Below are positions 38,590 through 48,867 of a DNA stretch of 64,000 nt, in pieces. The stretch lies in contig JAILHK010000005.1 of assembly GCA_024695815.1 (NCBI GenBank), positions 62,001-126,000 of the forward strand, given 5' to 3'. The notes below the pieces were generated by a model that was not told the DNA's origin, did not search any database, and saw only the letters and a program-made list of their open reading frames with translations. Each line of letters starts with the position of its first letter. Position 1 is the stretch's first letter. The position numbers were made by a program, and so were the translations under genes. Source of the DNA: Prevotella sp. (GTDB taxonomy: Bacteria > Bacteroidota > Bacteroidia > Bacteroidales > Bacteroidaceae).

Positions 38590-40680
38590 ATGAAGAAAAC
38601 TACTATTTGCCTCTTGTTGGGTGCCATGATGACGATGTCTGTTCATGCCCAGTCGTGGACGGCTGATAATGGGAATGGAACATTTACAAATCCGCTGTTC
38701 TACGATGAGTTCAGCGACCCAGATATTTTGCGTGTTGGTGATGATTACTATTTAGCCGGTACAACAATGCACGCAGTGCCTGGACTTGTCATCCTGCACT
38801 CAAAGGATTTGGTGAACTGGGAAAATATATCATACTGTTTCGATCGCTTTGATTTTGACGATGATGCATTCTCGTTAAAAAAACATAAAGAGATTTATGG
38901 TCAGGGTATTTGGGCTCCTTGTATCCGCTATGCCAATGGTCAGTTTTACGTTTTCTCAAACGTTAATGGCAAGGGCTTGCAATGCTACACGGCAAAGGAT
39001 ATACGTGGCCCATGGACGCATCATAATATGAAAGGCAACATCTACGACCTTGGTGTACTGTTCGATGATGATGGAAAGGTTTATGCTATCCATGGATATG
39101 GAATGGTGAAATGTACAGAATTGAAACCCGATATGAGTGGGCCTGTAGAGGGAACCGAGCGCGTTATTATTCCTGAAGGTAATGGCGTGGGTGAAGGGCA
39201 TCATATGTATAAGATTGATGGAATGTATTATCTCATCTCTACCGACTACAAACCCAATGGACGCACCCTTTGCTCGCGTTCAAAGAGTATTTGGGGCCCC
39301 TATGAGACACGTGTCATTACGGCCGATGAGACCTATGGTTATCATGCTGCCTCGCTCACGCAAGTACCAGGTGGTGAGAAATATCGTATAGGTCATGATG
39401 GTACAAAGTTTAAGTTGGGACCTGTGGATCAAAATGCTACTGCCTGTTCCAATGCTCATCAGGGTGGCATCGTACAGGCTGCAGATGGCTCGTGGTGGGC
39501 ACTGTTTATGCAAGACTTTCACTCGATAGGTCGCACTGTTTGCCTGATGCCTATGACATGGAAGGATGGGTGGCCAATGGTAGGCTTGGAGGGTAACTTA
39601 GGACGTGCACCTCGCACGTGGTTCAAGCCTGGTACTCGTTCCGAGGTGTCCACGAAGGTTTGCGCTCCCTATGATAGAAACGAGAATTTTAATGGCAAGA
39701 CATTAGGACGTGTGTGGCAGTGGAACCACAATCCAGACGATAGTAAATGGCAGTTGAAGAACGGCCGTCTGCGCTTACAGTCGATGCCCGCAGAACAACT
39801 GATGTGGGCGCGCAATACGCTGACACAGCGCGTCATTGGGCCTAAGTCCGTGACTACCGTAGAACTGTTTGTAAAGGGAATGAAGGAAGGAGATGTTTGT
39901 GGTCTTGGAAATATCAATGTGCCTTGCTCGTGGATTGGCGTGGTGAAAGAAAATGGAAAAATGATTCTGCGCTGTTTTGAGCAGTTGACCAACGATACTG
40001 TAGATAAAGTTGTTTCGTTGCCTCAGGAAAAAATATGGTTGCGTTGCAATGGTGAGTATGACGATGATAGGGCACAGTATGCTTATAGTGTGGATGGACT
40101 TCATTTCCAGACCCTTGGTCGTGTGATGCCCCTCAGCTATCAGCTCATCTCTTTTCAGGGATCACGTCATGCCCTCTTTGCTTTCAATAAAGATGGGAAG
40201 AATGGTGGCTATGCAGAGTTTGATAATTTTACTGTAGAGGAGCCTTGTGCTGACCGTAGTGAGAATATTCCTTTTGGTAAGACGTTTCGTATTATCAACA
40301 AGTCTACGGGGCTTCCTGCCATTTGCACACCTCACGGCGTTCTCTATGATACCCGTGTGAGCGACAAGAGTCTAAATACGCGGTTTCGCCTTGTTGATAA
40401 GGGGCAAGGTCAGGTGTTGTTGCAGTGCGTGGATGGCCGATATATCAAGGTCTATGGCGAGGGCCTACCTGGTGATGTGCGCTTCACGCATCATGCAGAT
40501 GATGCAGAAGTGTTCCTTTGGCAAGATTACCTGAATGGCGACTTTATGCTGTTTTCTGTGCGCAATCATCAGTATATAGGCAAGAGTCCTACTACAGGTA
40601 GTCCTTATAGTATGGATTATAAAGGTGCAGATCCAGCTCGCAAGAATGGGGCTGTGTTGCACTGGGAAATAGTGGAATAA
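38590..40680 (+). CDS. Secreted GH43 glycoside hydrolase
   Basis: A 696-residue enzyme with signal peptide MKKTTICLLLGAMMTMSVHA-QSW. The five-bladed GH43 domain starts at about residue 30 (FTNPLFYDEFSDPDILRVGDDYYL, catalytic base Asp in SDPD) and includes GEGHHMYKIDGMYYLIS with the likely acid Glu. A beta-sandwich module follows (FNGKTLGRVWQWNHNPDDSKW, about 355-540), then a C-terminal module of unknown fold. Probable beta-xylosidase or alpha-arabinofuranosidase on plant polysaccharide; the substrate is not certain. No susC/susD pair is adjacent. Confidence 0.88.
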   Translation: MKKTTICLLLGAMMTMSVHAQSWTADNGNGTFTNPLFYDEFSDPDILRVGDDYYLAGTTMHAVPGLVILHSKDLVNWENISYCFDRFDFDDDAFSLKKHKEIYGQGIWAPCIRYANGQFYVFSNVNGKGLQCYTAKDIRGPWTHHNMKGNIYDLGVLFDDDGKVYAIHGYGMVKCTELKPDMSGPVEGTERVIIPEGNGVGEGHHMYKIDGMYYLISTDYKPNGRTLCSRSKSIWGPYETRVITADETYGYHAASLTQVPGGEKYRIGHDGTKFKLGPVDQNATACSNAHQGGIVQAADGSWWALFMQDFHSIGRTVCLMPMTWKDGWPMVGLEGNLGRAPRTWFKPGTRSEVSTKVCAPYDRNENFNGKTLGRVWQWNHNPDDSKWQLKNGRLRLQSMPAEQLMWARNTLTQRVIGPKSVTTVELFVKGMKEGDVCGLGNINVPCSWIGVVKENGKMILRCFEQLTNDTVDKVVSLPQEKIWLRCNGEYDDDRAQYAYSVDGLHFQTLGRVMPLSYQLISFQGSRHALFAFNKDGKNGGYAEFDNFTVEEPCADRSENIPFGKTFRIINKSTGLPAICTPHGVLYDTRVSDKSLNTRFRLVDKGQGQVLLQCVDGRYIKVYGEGLPGDVRFTHHADDAEVFLWQDYLNGDFMLFSVRNHQYIGKSPTTGSPYSMDYKGADPARKNGAVLHWEIVE

Positions 40681-40681
40681 A

Positions 40682-42646
40682 ATGATTTCTGTTGAGAATT
40701 TAAAAGTAGAATTTGGCGTCAAGCCATTGTTTTCAGATGTAAGTTTTGTGGTCAACGATCGCGACCGCATTGCCTTGGTGGGTAAGAATGGTGCAGGTAA
40801 ATCGACCATGTTGAAAATGCTGTGTGGGCTGGAACATCCCACGGCAGGACAGATTAGTGTACCTACAGATACTACCATTGGATATCTGCCTCAGGTCATG
40901 GTGCTTCAGGATAATACGACTGTTAGGGAAGAGGCTCAGAAAGCCTTTGCCGACATTCAGAAAATAGCAGCTCGTATAGAACGTATGGAAAAACAACTCA
41001 ACGAACGCACTGATTATGAGAGCGAAGAATACATGGCGCTCGTTGAGAAATTTTCCAGTGAACATGAGCGCTATCAAATGTTGGGGGCCGAGGGATACGA
41101 GGCTGAGATAGAACGAACGCTGATGGGACTTGGCTTTGAGCGTTCGGATTTAGATCGTCCTACGCGTGAGTTCTCGGGTGGTTGGCGAATGCGTATAGAA
41201 TTGGCCAAGATACTGCTTCGACGTCCTGATGTGTTGTTGCTTGATGAGCCAACTAACCATCTGGATATTAATTCTATCCAGTGGCTAGAACAATTCCTCA
41301 CTCAGTCGTCGAGTGCAGTTGTGCTGGTTAGTCACGACCGTGCCTTTATTAACAATGTAACAAACCGTACGCTAGAGATTTCTTGTGGTAAAGTAGTAGA
41401 TTATCGTGTAAAGTATAACGAGTACGTCACGCTGCGCAAGGAACGTCGTGAACAGCAGATGCGTGCCTACGAAAACCAACAGAAGGAAATCAGTGAAATG
41501 AAAGCCTTCATTGAGCGTTTCCGTTATCAGGCTACCAAAGCAGTACAAGTACAGCAAAAGGTAAAACAGCTAGAGAAGATAGTTCCTATTGAAATTGACG
41601 AGGTAGATAATTCTGCCTTACACCTGAAATTTCCACCATGTCTTCGTAGTGGTGACTATCCTGTGATCTGTGATGAAGTGAAGAAGGTTTACGACCATGT
41701 GGTTTTTGATCATGTTAACCTCACAATAAAGCGAGGAGAAAAAGTGGCTTTTGTGGGTAAGAATGGAGAGGGAAAGTCAACACTGGTGAAATGTATCATG
41801 GGCGAGATTCCCTTTGAAGGAAACTTGAAGGTGGGACATAATGTTCAAATTGGTTATTTTGCTCAGAACCAAGCTCAGTTACTTGATGAATCATTAACGG
41901 TGTTTCAGACCATAGATTATGTTGCTAAAGGTGAAGTGCGCCTAAAGATCAACGATATACTGGGTGCCTTTATGTTTGGTGGCGAGGCCAGTGACAAGCG
42001 TGTGAAGGTGTTGAGTGGTGGCGAACGTAGCCGCCTCGCAATGATTCGTCTCTTGCTTGAACCCGTCAACTTGCTGATTCTGGATGAGCCTACTAATCAC
42101 TTGGATATGGCATCGAAAGATGTTTTAAAAGAAGCAATCAAAGCGTTTGATGGTACAGCGATTATTGTGAGTCATGATCGAGAATTCCTAGACGGACTAG
42201 TGGATAAAATCTATGAGTTTGGTGGCGGAATGGTTCGCGAGCACTTGGGCGGTATTTATGAATTCTTACAGTCAAAGAATCCTCAGATATCGGTGAAGGG
42301 TGATACCATTGATGCCTATTTCGAAAAAGGAATGAAGGCAAAAGAATCGACAAAGGCAACAGCGATTCAATCGGAAATGGCGAGGGGTGGCTCGTATGCA
42401 ATACATAAGGAGCTTCAAAAGCAGTTGAAGAAAGCAGAACGTGCCGTTGAGGAGAGCGAAAAGAAAATTGGAAAGTTTGAACAACGTCTAAAAGAATTGG
42501 ATGCACTTCTTTGTGATCCCAAGAATGCTGCCGATATGACCTTAGTTACAGAATATACTGATACAAAGAAGGGAATGGATGAAGAGGTGGAACGCTGGGA
42601 AGCACTCTCTGAGAAGTTAGAACAATTACAAACAAATCAATCATAA
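40682..42646 (+). CDS. ABC-F family ATPase
   Basis: A 654-residue cytoplasmic ABC-F protein, a ribosome-associated ATPase class. It has two ABC domains: Walker A GKNGAGKST and GKNGEGKST, signatures FSGGWRMRIELAKILL and LSGGERSRLAMIRLL, and Walker B LLDEPTNHLD and LILDEPTNHLD. A linker (about 240-290) with many charged residues joins them, and a coiled-coil C-terminus (KAERAVEESEKKIGKFEQRLKEL) resembles Uup/YheS. No membrane segments. It starts 1 bp after the GH43 stop. Confidence 0.93.
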   Translation: MISVENLKVEFGVKPLFSDVSFVVNDRDRIALVGKNGAGKSTMLKMLCGLEHPTAGQISVPTDTTIGYLPQVMVLQDNTTVREEAQKAFADIQKIAARIERMEKQLNERTDYESEEYMALVEKFSSEHERYQMLGAEGYEAEIERTLMGLGFERSDLDRPTREFSGGWRMRIELAKILLRRPDVLLLDEPTNHLDINSIQWLEQFLTQSSSAVVLVSHDRAFINNVTNRTLEISCGKVVDYRVKYNEYVTLRKERREQQMRAYENQQKEISEMKAFIERFRYQATKAVQVQQKVKQLEKIVPIEIDEVDNSALHLKFPPCLRSGDYPVICDEVKKVYDHVVFDHVNLTIKRGEKVAFVGKNGEGKSTLVKCIMGEIPFEGNLKVGHNVQIGYFAQNQAQLLDESLTVFQTIDYVAKGEVRLKINDILGAFMFGGEASDKRVKVLSGGERSRLAMIRLLLEPVNLLILDEPTNHLDMASKDVLKEAIKAFDGTAIIVSHDREFLDGLVDKIYEFGGGMVREHLGGIYEFLQSKNPQISVKGDTIDAYFEKGMKAKESTKATAIQSEMARGGSYAIHKELQKQLKKAERAVEESEKKIGKFEQRLKELDALLCDPKNAADMTLVTEYTDTKKGMDEEVERWEALSEKLEQLQTNQS

Positions 42647-42671
42647 AGAGTAATTTTATTATTTAAAAAAC

Positions 42672-44711
42672 ATGAAAATTAAAAGTTTATTTACTATGAT
42701 GACATTGACGCTAATGTCGATGACAGGTGGCGCGCAGGGCACTCTAAGCTCTGGTATTGATCTCGGGAATATGGACAAGAGTGTGAAGCCGGTAGACGAC
42801 TTCTATCAATTTGCATGCGGTGGCTGGATGACTAAGAATCCACTTCCTGCAGCTTATTCACGATTTGGCTCTTTCGACATGATTGGAGAGGAGAATAACA
42901 AACGCGTGAGTGGTATTCTGGATGAGCTGTTGAAAGGTAACTATAAAAAGGGCTCAATAGAGCAGAAATTAAGCGATTTGTACAAGTTGGCAATGGACGA
43001 TGAGCGTCGCAATAAGGAGGGCGTAGCACCTGCAATGGCTTTTATTCAGCAACTTGAGAAGGCAAAAACAGTTGCTCAGCTCTTCCAAGTTCAATTGTCT
43101 ATGGCGCCTTATGGCGATTCGGAATTTTTCAGTGCTTATATTGGTGCTGATGAAAAGAATGCATCCCAGAATATTCTACAACTTTCACAGGGCGGTCTTT
43201 CACTCGGTGATAAGAGTTATTATTTGGAAAATGATGCAGAGACAACAGTAATACGTGAAGCTTATAAGAAACATGTAACCAGAATGTTTCAACTCTTCGG
43301 TTTTAGTGAGCGTGTTGCACTAAAGAAGATGAATAATGTAATTCGTATTGAGACAGCTTTGGCTAAGGTGTCACGTTCGAAGACTGATTTGCGTGATCCT
43401 CAGAAGAATTATCATAAAATGTCATTAAAAAAGTTTAATGAGTATTACCCCAATATTCAACTTGAAAAGTTGGCGAATGCTAGTGGGTTGGACTCTAAAT
43501 ACTGTCAGGAATTGGTGGTAGGTCAGCCAGAATTCTTTACTGGCGTAAATGCTCTGTTGGGAACGTTAAAGCCCGCTGAGTATCGCGACTATATGGAGTG
43601 GGGACATATTCTGTCGGCGTCTGGTTATCTAGATGAAAAAACACAGCAGGAGAGCTTTGAATTTTTTGGCAAAGTTATGTCAGGTCGTAAGGAAGATCAT
43701 CCTCTGTGGCGTCGTGCTACGCAGCAGTTGCAGAGTCAGATGGGACAGGCTTTAGGACGCATCTATGTTGATAAATACTTCCCATCTTCGTCTAAAGAAC
43801 GTATGGTTCGTCTAATTAAAAATCTGCAGATAGCCCTTGGTGAGCGTATCGCAGCACAGGATTGGATGAGTGATGCAACCAAAGTGAACGCCCTGCTGAA
43901 GCTCAATACATTTTATGTTAAAGTCGGATATCCCGATAAGTGGATTGACATGAGCCGACTGTCTATTGATCCAGAAAAATCATACTTTGATAATATTTTG
44001 GCTTGTCGTAAGTTTTGGAACAGCTATCAGATAGAGCATTCAGCAGGTAAACCTGTGGACCGCGATGACTGGCATATGTATCCACAGACAGTGAATGCCT
44101 ATTATAATCCAACTACAAACGAGATTTGTTTCCCCGCTGGTATTCTGCAGGGGTGTTTCTTTGATCCAGAAGCTGATGATGCCTTCAACTATGGTGCCAT
44201 AGGTGTGGTGATTGGTCATGAGATGACACACGGATTCGATGACCAAGGTCGCCAATATGATAAAGACGGTAATATGAACGATTGGTGGGCGGAGAAAGAT
44301 GGTGAACTATTTAAGAAACGTGCCAATCAGTATGCTAATTTTTTCTCGTCAATCAAAGTTTTACCTGATTTGAATGCGAATGGTCAATTTACATTGGGTG
44401 AGAACTTGGCTGATCATGGCGGCCTGCAGGTGGCTTATGCTGCATTTAAAAATGCCACAAAGAACAATCCACTACCTGTGATAGATGGACTTACGCCCGA
44501 TCAGCGATTCTTTATTGCTTATGCAGGTGTTTGGGCAGGTAATATCACTGAGGCAGAAATAAGAAATCGTACGAAAAATGATCCACACTCGCTCGGTAAG
44601 TGGCGCGTGAATGGCGCTTTGAAACACATCGATGCGTGGTACGAGGCCTTTGGCGTGAAGCCAGGTGATGCTATGTATATACCTAAAGAACAGCGCTTGC
44701 AACTGTGGTAA
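42672..44711 (+). CDS. pepO: M13 family metallopeptidase (neprilysin-like)
   Basis: A 679-residue zinc peptidase. The signal peptide (MKIKSLFTMMTLTLMSMTGGA-QG) places it in the periplasm or at the surface. The M13 N-terminal domain begins about residue 40 (DDFYQFACGGWMTKNPLP). The zinc site is HEMTH (516-520), followed by FDDQGRQYDKDGN and the third ligand Glu in GENLADHGGLQVAY. The C-terminus ends PKEQRLQLW, like other M13 enzymes (CxxW-type with the Cys absent). Gene symbol by family. A terminator follows. Confidence 0.94.
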   Translation: MKIKSLFTMMTLTLMSMTGGAQGTLSSGIDLGNMDKSVKPVDDFYQFACGGWMTKNPLPAAYSRFGSFDMIGEENNKRVSGILDELLKGNYKKGSIEQKLSDLYKLAMDDERRNKEGVAPAMAFIQQLEKAKTVAQLFQVQLSMAPYGDSEFFSAYIGADEKNASQNILQLSQGGLSLGDKSYYLENDAETTVIREAYKKHVTRMFQLFGFSERVALKKMNNVIRIETALAKVSRSKTDLRDPQKNYHKMSLKKFNEYYPNIQLEKLANASGLDSKYCQELVVGQPEFFTGVNALLGTLKPAEYRDYMEWGHILSASGYLDEKTQQESFEFFGKVMSGRKEDHPLWRRATQQLQSQMGQALGRIYVDKYFPSSSKERMVRLIKNLQIALGERIAAQDWMSDATKVNALLKLNTFYVKVGYPDKWIDMSRLSIDPEKSYFDNILACRKFWNSYQIEHSAGKPVDRDDWHMYPQTVNAYYNPTTNEICFPAGILQGCFFDPEADDAFNYGAIGVVIGHEMTHGFDDQGRQYDKDGNMNDWWAEKDGELFKKRANQYANFFSSIKVLPDLNANGQFTLGENLADHGGLQVAYAAFKNATKNNPLPVIDGLTPDQRFFIAYAGVWAGNITEAEIRNRTKNDPHSLGKWRVNGALKHIDAWYEAFGVKPGDAMYIPKEQRLQLW

Positions 44712-44732
44712 ATAGCAAACATAAATCAAGTG

Positions 44733-44780
44733 AAGTCCTTAAACTTTGAATTTTTTTGAAAGTTTAAGGACTTTATTTTT
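44733..44780 (+). terminator. Terminator after the M13 peptidase gene
   Basis: Perfect 15-bp stem AAGTCCTTAAACTTT / AAAGTTTAAGGACTT (44733-44747, 44759-44773) followed by TATTTTT. Confidence 0.85.
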
Positions 44781-44809
44781 GGTAATATAAAATATACTAA
44801 GTATCTTTG
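44778..44809 (+). promoter_or_regulatory. Promoter of the kinase-AAA-FHA-PP2C operon
   Basis: TTTG (44778-44781) is 20 bp upstream of TATCTTTG (44802-44809), 28 bp before the ATG. The -33 box directly abuts the preceding terminator's T-run. Confidence 0.7.
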
Positions 44810-44837
44810 CAGAAGATTTTAGCTAAGATACAAAACC

Positions 44838-45755
44838 ATGATTACAAACGATCAGACGCAAGGTGGTGAAAGACCCATGCGTGAACAATCTATGAGTAGG
44901 GAAATGTCTGGTGGTATGCAAATGCAGATGCAACAGAATACCATTCAGGGAGTTCCTTGTCCAAAATGTGGAACCATAAACGAACCAGATGCCATGTATT
45001 GTGCTTCATGTGGAGCACTGATGCGTATGGACATTTGCCCAAATTGTGGTGCACAGATTGACCCTGAAGCAGACTATTGTGAGGCGTGTCATCATTATAT
45101 TCGCACAGATGTTTGTTCCTTCTGTGGTGCACATCTTTCAGAGTATGAAGGCTATTGTCCTGAGTGTGGTTCGCCAAGAGGTGGTATCGTATGTCCTACT
45201 TGTCATACGATGAACGACTTTGCTTTTTGTAAGCAGTGCGGAATGCCACTCACTGAAGAGGCTCGTCAACTTGTTGCCCAATTAAAAGCTATACCAGAGT
45301 ATAAAGAGTTAATGTCGTTGGCTCGTGAGTATAGCGAACTGGAAATGAAGCTGCCATATAACACAGAGCGTGATGCTTTGCGCGATAAAGAGTGTCAAGA
45401 ACTGCGTGATAGAATACTCCGCTTGCTGGCACAAGACGATGGTATTCAAAACCCTGTTATACCAGAGCCAAAGAATCAGCGCATGAGTAAAGAAGAGTTG
45501 ACAGCTATGAAACGTCGTAAGTTGGAACAAATTGCAGAGATGCTGGATCAAATGGCAATCCCTCCACAACAATCACCTGCAAAGGTTCGTAACTTTGCTA
45601 TGGCACAGAAACCTTCGGGTGTGCGTTTGGCTTGGCGATGTAATTATAAAAATGCGATGCACTCAAGCCCATGTGGATGCGCAAAGCCCCAGATGGGTGG
45701 TAAGTGGATCGTGTTGGGACATAATTCTAAGCAGGAAATCAAAGACGACAAATGA
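44838..45755 (+). CDS. Multi-zinc-ribbon protein, first gene of the signalling operon
   Basis: A 305-residue soluble protein. After a Met/Gln-rich start, residues about 40-140 hold at least four zinc-ribbon units of paired CxxC motifs (CPKCG/CASCG, CPNCG/CEACH, CSFCG/CPECG, CPTCH/CKQCG). A helical, Glu/Lys-rich region and a C-terminal WRCNYKNAMHSSPCGCAKP patch follow. No enzymatic motif is visible; it is probably an adaptor. It overlaps the kinase gene by 4 bp (ATGA). Two proteins encoded downstream carry the same type of ribbon. Confidence 0.85.
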   Translation: MITNDQTQGGERPMREQSMSREMSGGMQMQMQQNTIQGVPCPKCGTINEPDAMYCASCGALMRMDICPNCGAQIDPEADYCEACHHYIRTDVCSFCGAHLSEYEGYCPECGSPRGGIVCPTCHTMNDFAFCKQCGMPLTEEARQLVAQLKAIPEYKELMSLAREYSELEMKLPYNTERDALRDKECQELRDRILRLLAQDDGIQNPVIPEPKNQRMSKEELTAMKRRKLEQIAEMLDQMAIPPQQSPAKVRNFAMAQKPSGVRLAWRCNYKNAMHSSPCGCAKPQMGGKWIVLGHNSKQEIKDDK

Positions 45756-48700
45756 TGACAGACAATCAGTGGGATAAGACAACCCGAATGATCGATAATA
45801 CTGCTAGTACGAGCGATGATGCCGATTATGCAGCGGATAGAACATTAAAAGCTCCGTCATCCATGATGGCGGCTGCTCAGAGTAACGACGAGCCAGACTA
45901 CGAAAGTACTCGACGTTCAGACATGTCTTTTGCTCCTCAGGAATCTGAAGAGTCGCTTGATGGACATGTGTTCATGCTGAAAGGTGAGGGCTACCGCGAG
46001 GTGAAGTGTTTGAGCGATAACTCAGGTGAGGCTCAGGTGTTTCTGGTCGAGAAGGATGGCAAAGAATTTGTTCTGAAGGTATATTATCCCAACTTTGATG
46101 TTGATAAAAAATTGCTGCAGACCATTCGCTCATTTCACTTTGAAATGATTGTTCGGTTATTTGACTATGGCAAGACCTATGTTGAAGGTAAGAATAGAAA
46201 TTATGAGTTGATGGAGTATCTGCGCGGAGGTACACTGAAAGATCTTCGTGTTGAGGGCAATTTCAACCGATTTCGCCGTCTCGTTTTGCAGGCAGCAGGA
46301 GCATTGGCCTACTGCCATAAGAATAATATCTTACACAAAGATATAAAGCCAACCAATTTCTTCTTCCGCGATGAGTCTCAGCAGGAACTTGTGTTGGGTG
46401 ACTTTGGTATCTCTTCGTTGCAGACCAATGGCAGCAATACGTTCCGTACGACCCAAGCTCGAACGCCTATTTATGCCGCTCCTGAGATGTATACTGACGT
46501 AATAGACGGTGAAGTGGAGATTACGCCTGCAGCTGACTTCTATTCGTTGGGTATGACTCTCTTTGCCACATGGCTCGGTGAGAATCCCATGAGTTCCAAT
46601 GAGCGCCTGATGATGCGACAAAAGAATGAGGGACGTTTGCCTCGTATGGACGAACTACCTGATCAGGTCAAGAAGTTGATACAGGGTCTGACCTCTGTAA
46701 ACAAGATGACGCGTTGGGGGTACGACGAAGTGGAACGTTGGTTCTTAGGCGAAGATGTTGCAGTGGACATTTCTTCTCCGTTCTTGCGCTATAAGAGTTT
46801 TATAGTTGATCCTGATCGTAACTTAGTAGCAGAGAATGTGCATGAGTTGGTGCCTATGTTGCTCGAGAATGAACAGTTAGGTAAAAACTATCTTTATAAT
46901 GGTCGTATTGTTCAGTGGCTAGAGGCATGTGGAAACACTAAACTTTCGGCAGTGGTTAATGAGATAGTGACTCAGCGTTATCCCACTGATCAGCGTGCAG
47001 GTCTTTATGCTTCCGCCTTTACTATGGACTCTTCGCAGCCTTACCGTGATATCAAGGGCGTTGCATGTGAGGATGTACATAGCATGGCTTTGTCGCTGTT
47101 ATCTCATCGCGAGGAATATTCTTTGATTTTGAAGAATGCAAATGATCCTGTATTTATATGGTTGGAGTCACGTACGAAAAGTAACGTGGATCGTTTGCGT
47201 TCTTATTTTAATGAGGATTGTGAGCCTCGCATTTCTTTGATGCGACTTGTGCTGGAGATAGATCCAGATATTCCGTTCCTGACTCATCGGTCAACACTGA
47301 ATATTCAAGATATTGTGCAGTACTTTGGTAGTGTTGAACCTACTGAGGATGAATGGCACTCGCTTTGTGATGGTAGATTGCTGTCATGGCTTTATGTACA
47401 TGAGGACATGGTAAAGTGTGATAATGTCATGAAGTTGACTGCGGGAAGGGAATTCTCTATGGACTTGGCTTATAAAGTGCTATATAGTGCAGACCGTACT
47501 GCAGCTTACGACTTGCGCGAGGCTCAGACCCCACAGGCCGTAGGTGATATTCTTGCCAATCAACTAAAGCAATTAGAACATGTGTCTTCGGATGAATTGG
47601 ACATTCAGATGTCTGCTTTTTCAAATACTGAAGATGGGCGATTCTATTTCTTCGCGGAGATTCATGGATGGTTTGACCTTCTTAATGAGGCTAAACGCTG
47701 TTTTGATATGAACTCGGAAGAAAACCGTGAACGTTTAGGTGCTTATGACCTTCGTACTGCATTGTATCGATTCTGTCGTTCGTTGGGTGTTGTTCCAACT
47801 TATTTGTTACCAAATGGTACATTGTTGACCGATGGAAAACAGTTGGATGCGAACCAAGTTCCTCAGATGCGCACAGAGATAAGAAATGGTGCATTATCGC
47901 AGTGGTTATCTGTGTTCTTCCACGAAGATCCTACGCGTGATTTCCAGGAGGAATATAGTTATGAGCGTGAGTTGGAGGCGTGGCTGATGGCCATAGGAAG
48001 TATTGATCCACAGCAGTTCCATTATCGACGTTTTGCTAAGGCTCGTGAGGATACTAAGGCTCGCATTGCAGAGGTACGTCGTGAATGGAATGGAGCACAA
48101 TCGCGCGAAAAGACATTTATGGCTATATATTATGTCGTATGTTTTATTTGGGTTCTCATGGTGTTGTTTGTTGGTTTCTCAAATAAAGACTATGTGATGG
48201 CTCATCCTTATGTGACGATCGGCTTGCCCGTTGGTGGCATGACTGCTATTATCGTAGCTACGCGTTCCTATTTTAATGGCTATGGTTCAACGATAGCTGC
48301 CTTGTGGGGCATTGTGGGTGCATTGACTGTCCTAATACCTATTTATACGTTAAGATTTGTATATACTTCATTCCCTCAGTTTTTTACTGTTGCAGTTTTG
48401 TTGCTAACAGTAGGATATATGGTGGTGTGTCATTATACAGATTTCCGTAAAACACAACAGACCGATGCGAAATTTGTGAATGATGTTCTGAAACATGAAG
48501 ATTTAAAGTCGGTGCTGATAGACCCACTTTACTATACCTTCAAAACTCGCTCTCATCGTTATAAAGGATCTAAGTTCGGCTTGCTGGATAATGTAGCTGA
48601 TCAGGTGCACTCGCTTTCTGGTGAGACTGTGTTGCATTATATCCAATGGGCCATTATGATACTTTTGCTAGTTGGAGAGTTTGTTTTGTATAGTCCCTCG

Positions 48701-48865
48701 CTGATGAATATGAAGAATCCGAACCTTGGTAAAGGTTATATTAGTAATTTCGAAAATGTTGTTGGTTCGGGCGACTTTAAAACGATGTCGGTATCTGAGG
48801 AAGATCAACAAGAAGGAAAGGTTACAGAGATTAATGAAATATCAGAAAGTGAAGGAAACGAATAA
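45752..48865 (+). CDS. Membrane Ser/Thr protein kinase-like protein
   Basis: A 1037-residue protein. The Hanks-type kinase domain is at about 85-335: ATP-binding Lys109 (FVLKVYY), catalytic loop HKDIKPTN (Asp197, Asn202; the HRD Arg is Lys), DFG at 217-219, and APE at 243-245. All core catalytic residues are kept, so activity is likely. A large middle region (about 340-785) has no recognised domain. Five hydrophobic segments (about 790-985, beginning FMAIYYVVCFIWVLMVLFVGF) anchor it in the inner membrane. The acidic tail ends in ESEGNE. Two bp separate it from the AAA gene. Confidence 0.9.
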   Translation: MMTDNQWDKTTRMIDNTASTSDDADYAADRTLKAPSSMMAAAQSNDEPDYESTRRSDMSFAPQESEESLDGHVFMLKGEGYREVKCLSDNSGEAQVFLVEKDGKEFVLKVYYPNFDVDKKLLQTIRSFHFEMIVRLFDYGKTYVEGKNRNYELMEYLRGGTLKDLRVEGNFNRFRRLVLQAAGALAYCHKNNILHKDIKPTNFFFRDESQQELVLGDFGISSLQTNGSNTFRTTQARTPIYAAPEMYTDVIDGEVEITPAADFYSLGMTLFATWLGENPMSSNERLMMRQKNEGRLPRMDELPDQVKKLIQGLTSVNKMTRWGYDEVERWFLGEDVAVDISSPFLRYKSFIVDPDRNLVAENVHELVPMLLENEQLGKNYLYNGRIVQWLEACGNTKLSAVVNEIVTQRYPTDQRAGLYASAFTMDSSQPYRDIKGVACEDVHSMALSLLSHREEYSLILKNANDPVFIWLESRTKSNVDRLRSYFNEDCEPRISLMRLVLEIDPDIPFLTHRSTLNIQDIVQYFGSVEPTEDEWHSLCDGRLLSWLYVHEDMVKCDNVMKLTAGREFSMDLAYKVLYSADRTAAYDLREAQTPQAVGDILANQLKQLEHVSSDELDIQMSAFSNTEDGRFYFFAEIHGWFDLLNEAKRCFDMNSEENRERLGAYDLRTALYRFCRSLGVVPTYLLPNGTLLTDGKQLDANQVPQMRTEIRNGALSQWLSVFFHEDPTRDFQEEYSYERELEAWLMAIGSIDPQQFHYRRFAKAREDTKARIAEVRREWNGAQSREKTFMAIYYVVCFIWVLMVLFVGFSNKDYVMAHPYVTIGLPVGGMTAIIVATRSYFNGYGSTIAALWGIVGALTVLIPIYTLRFVYTSFPQFFTVAVLLLTVGYMVVCHYTDFRKTQQTDAKFVNDVLKHEDLKSVLIDPLYYTFKTRSHRYKGSKFGLLDNVADQVHSLSGETVLHYIQWAIMILLLVGEFVLYSPSLMNMKNPNLGKGYISNFENVVGSGDFKTMSVSEEDQQEGKVTEINEISESEGNE

Positions 48866-48867
48866 AT

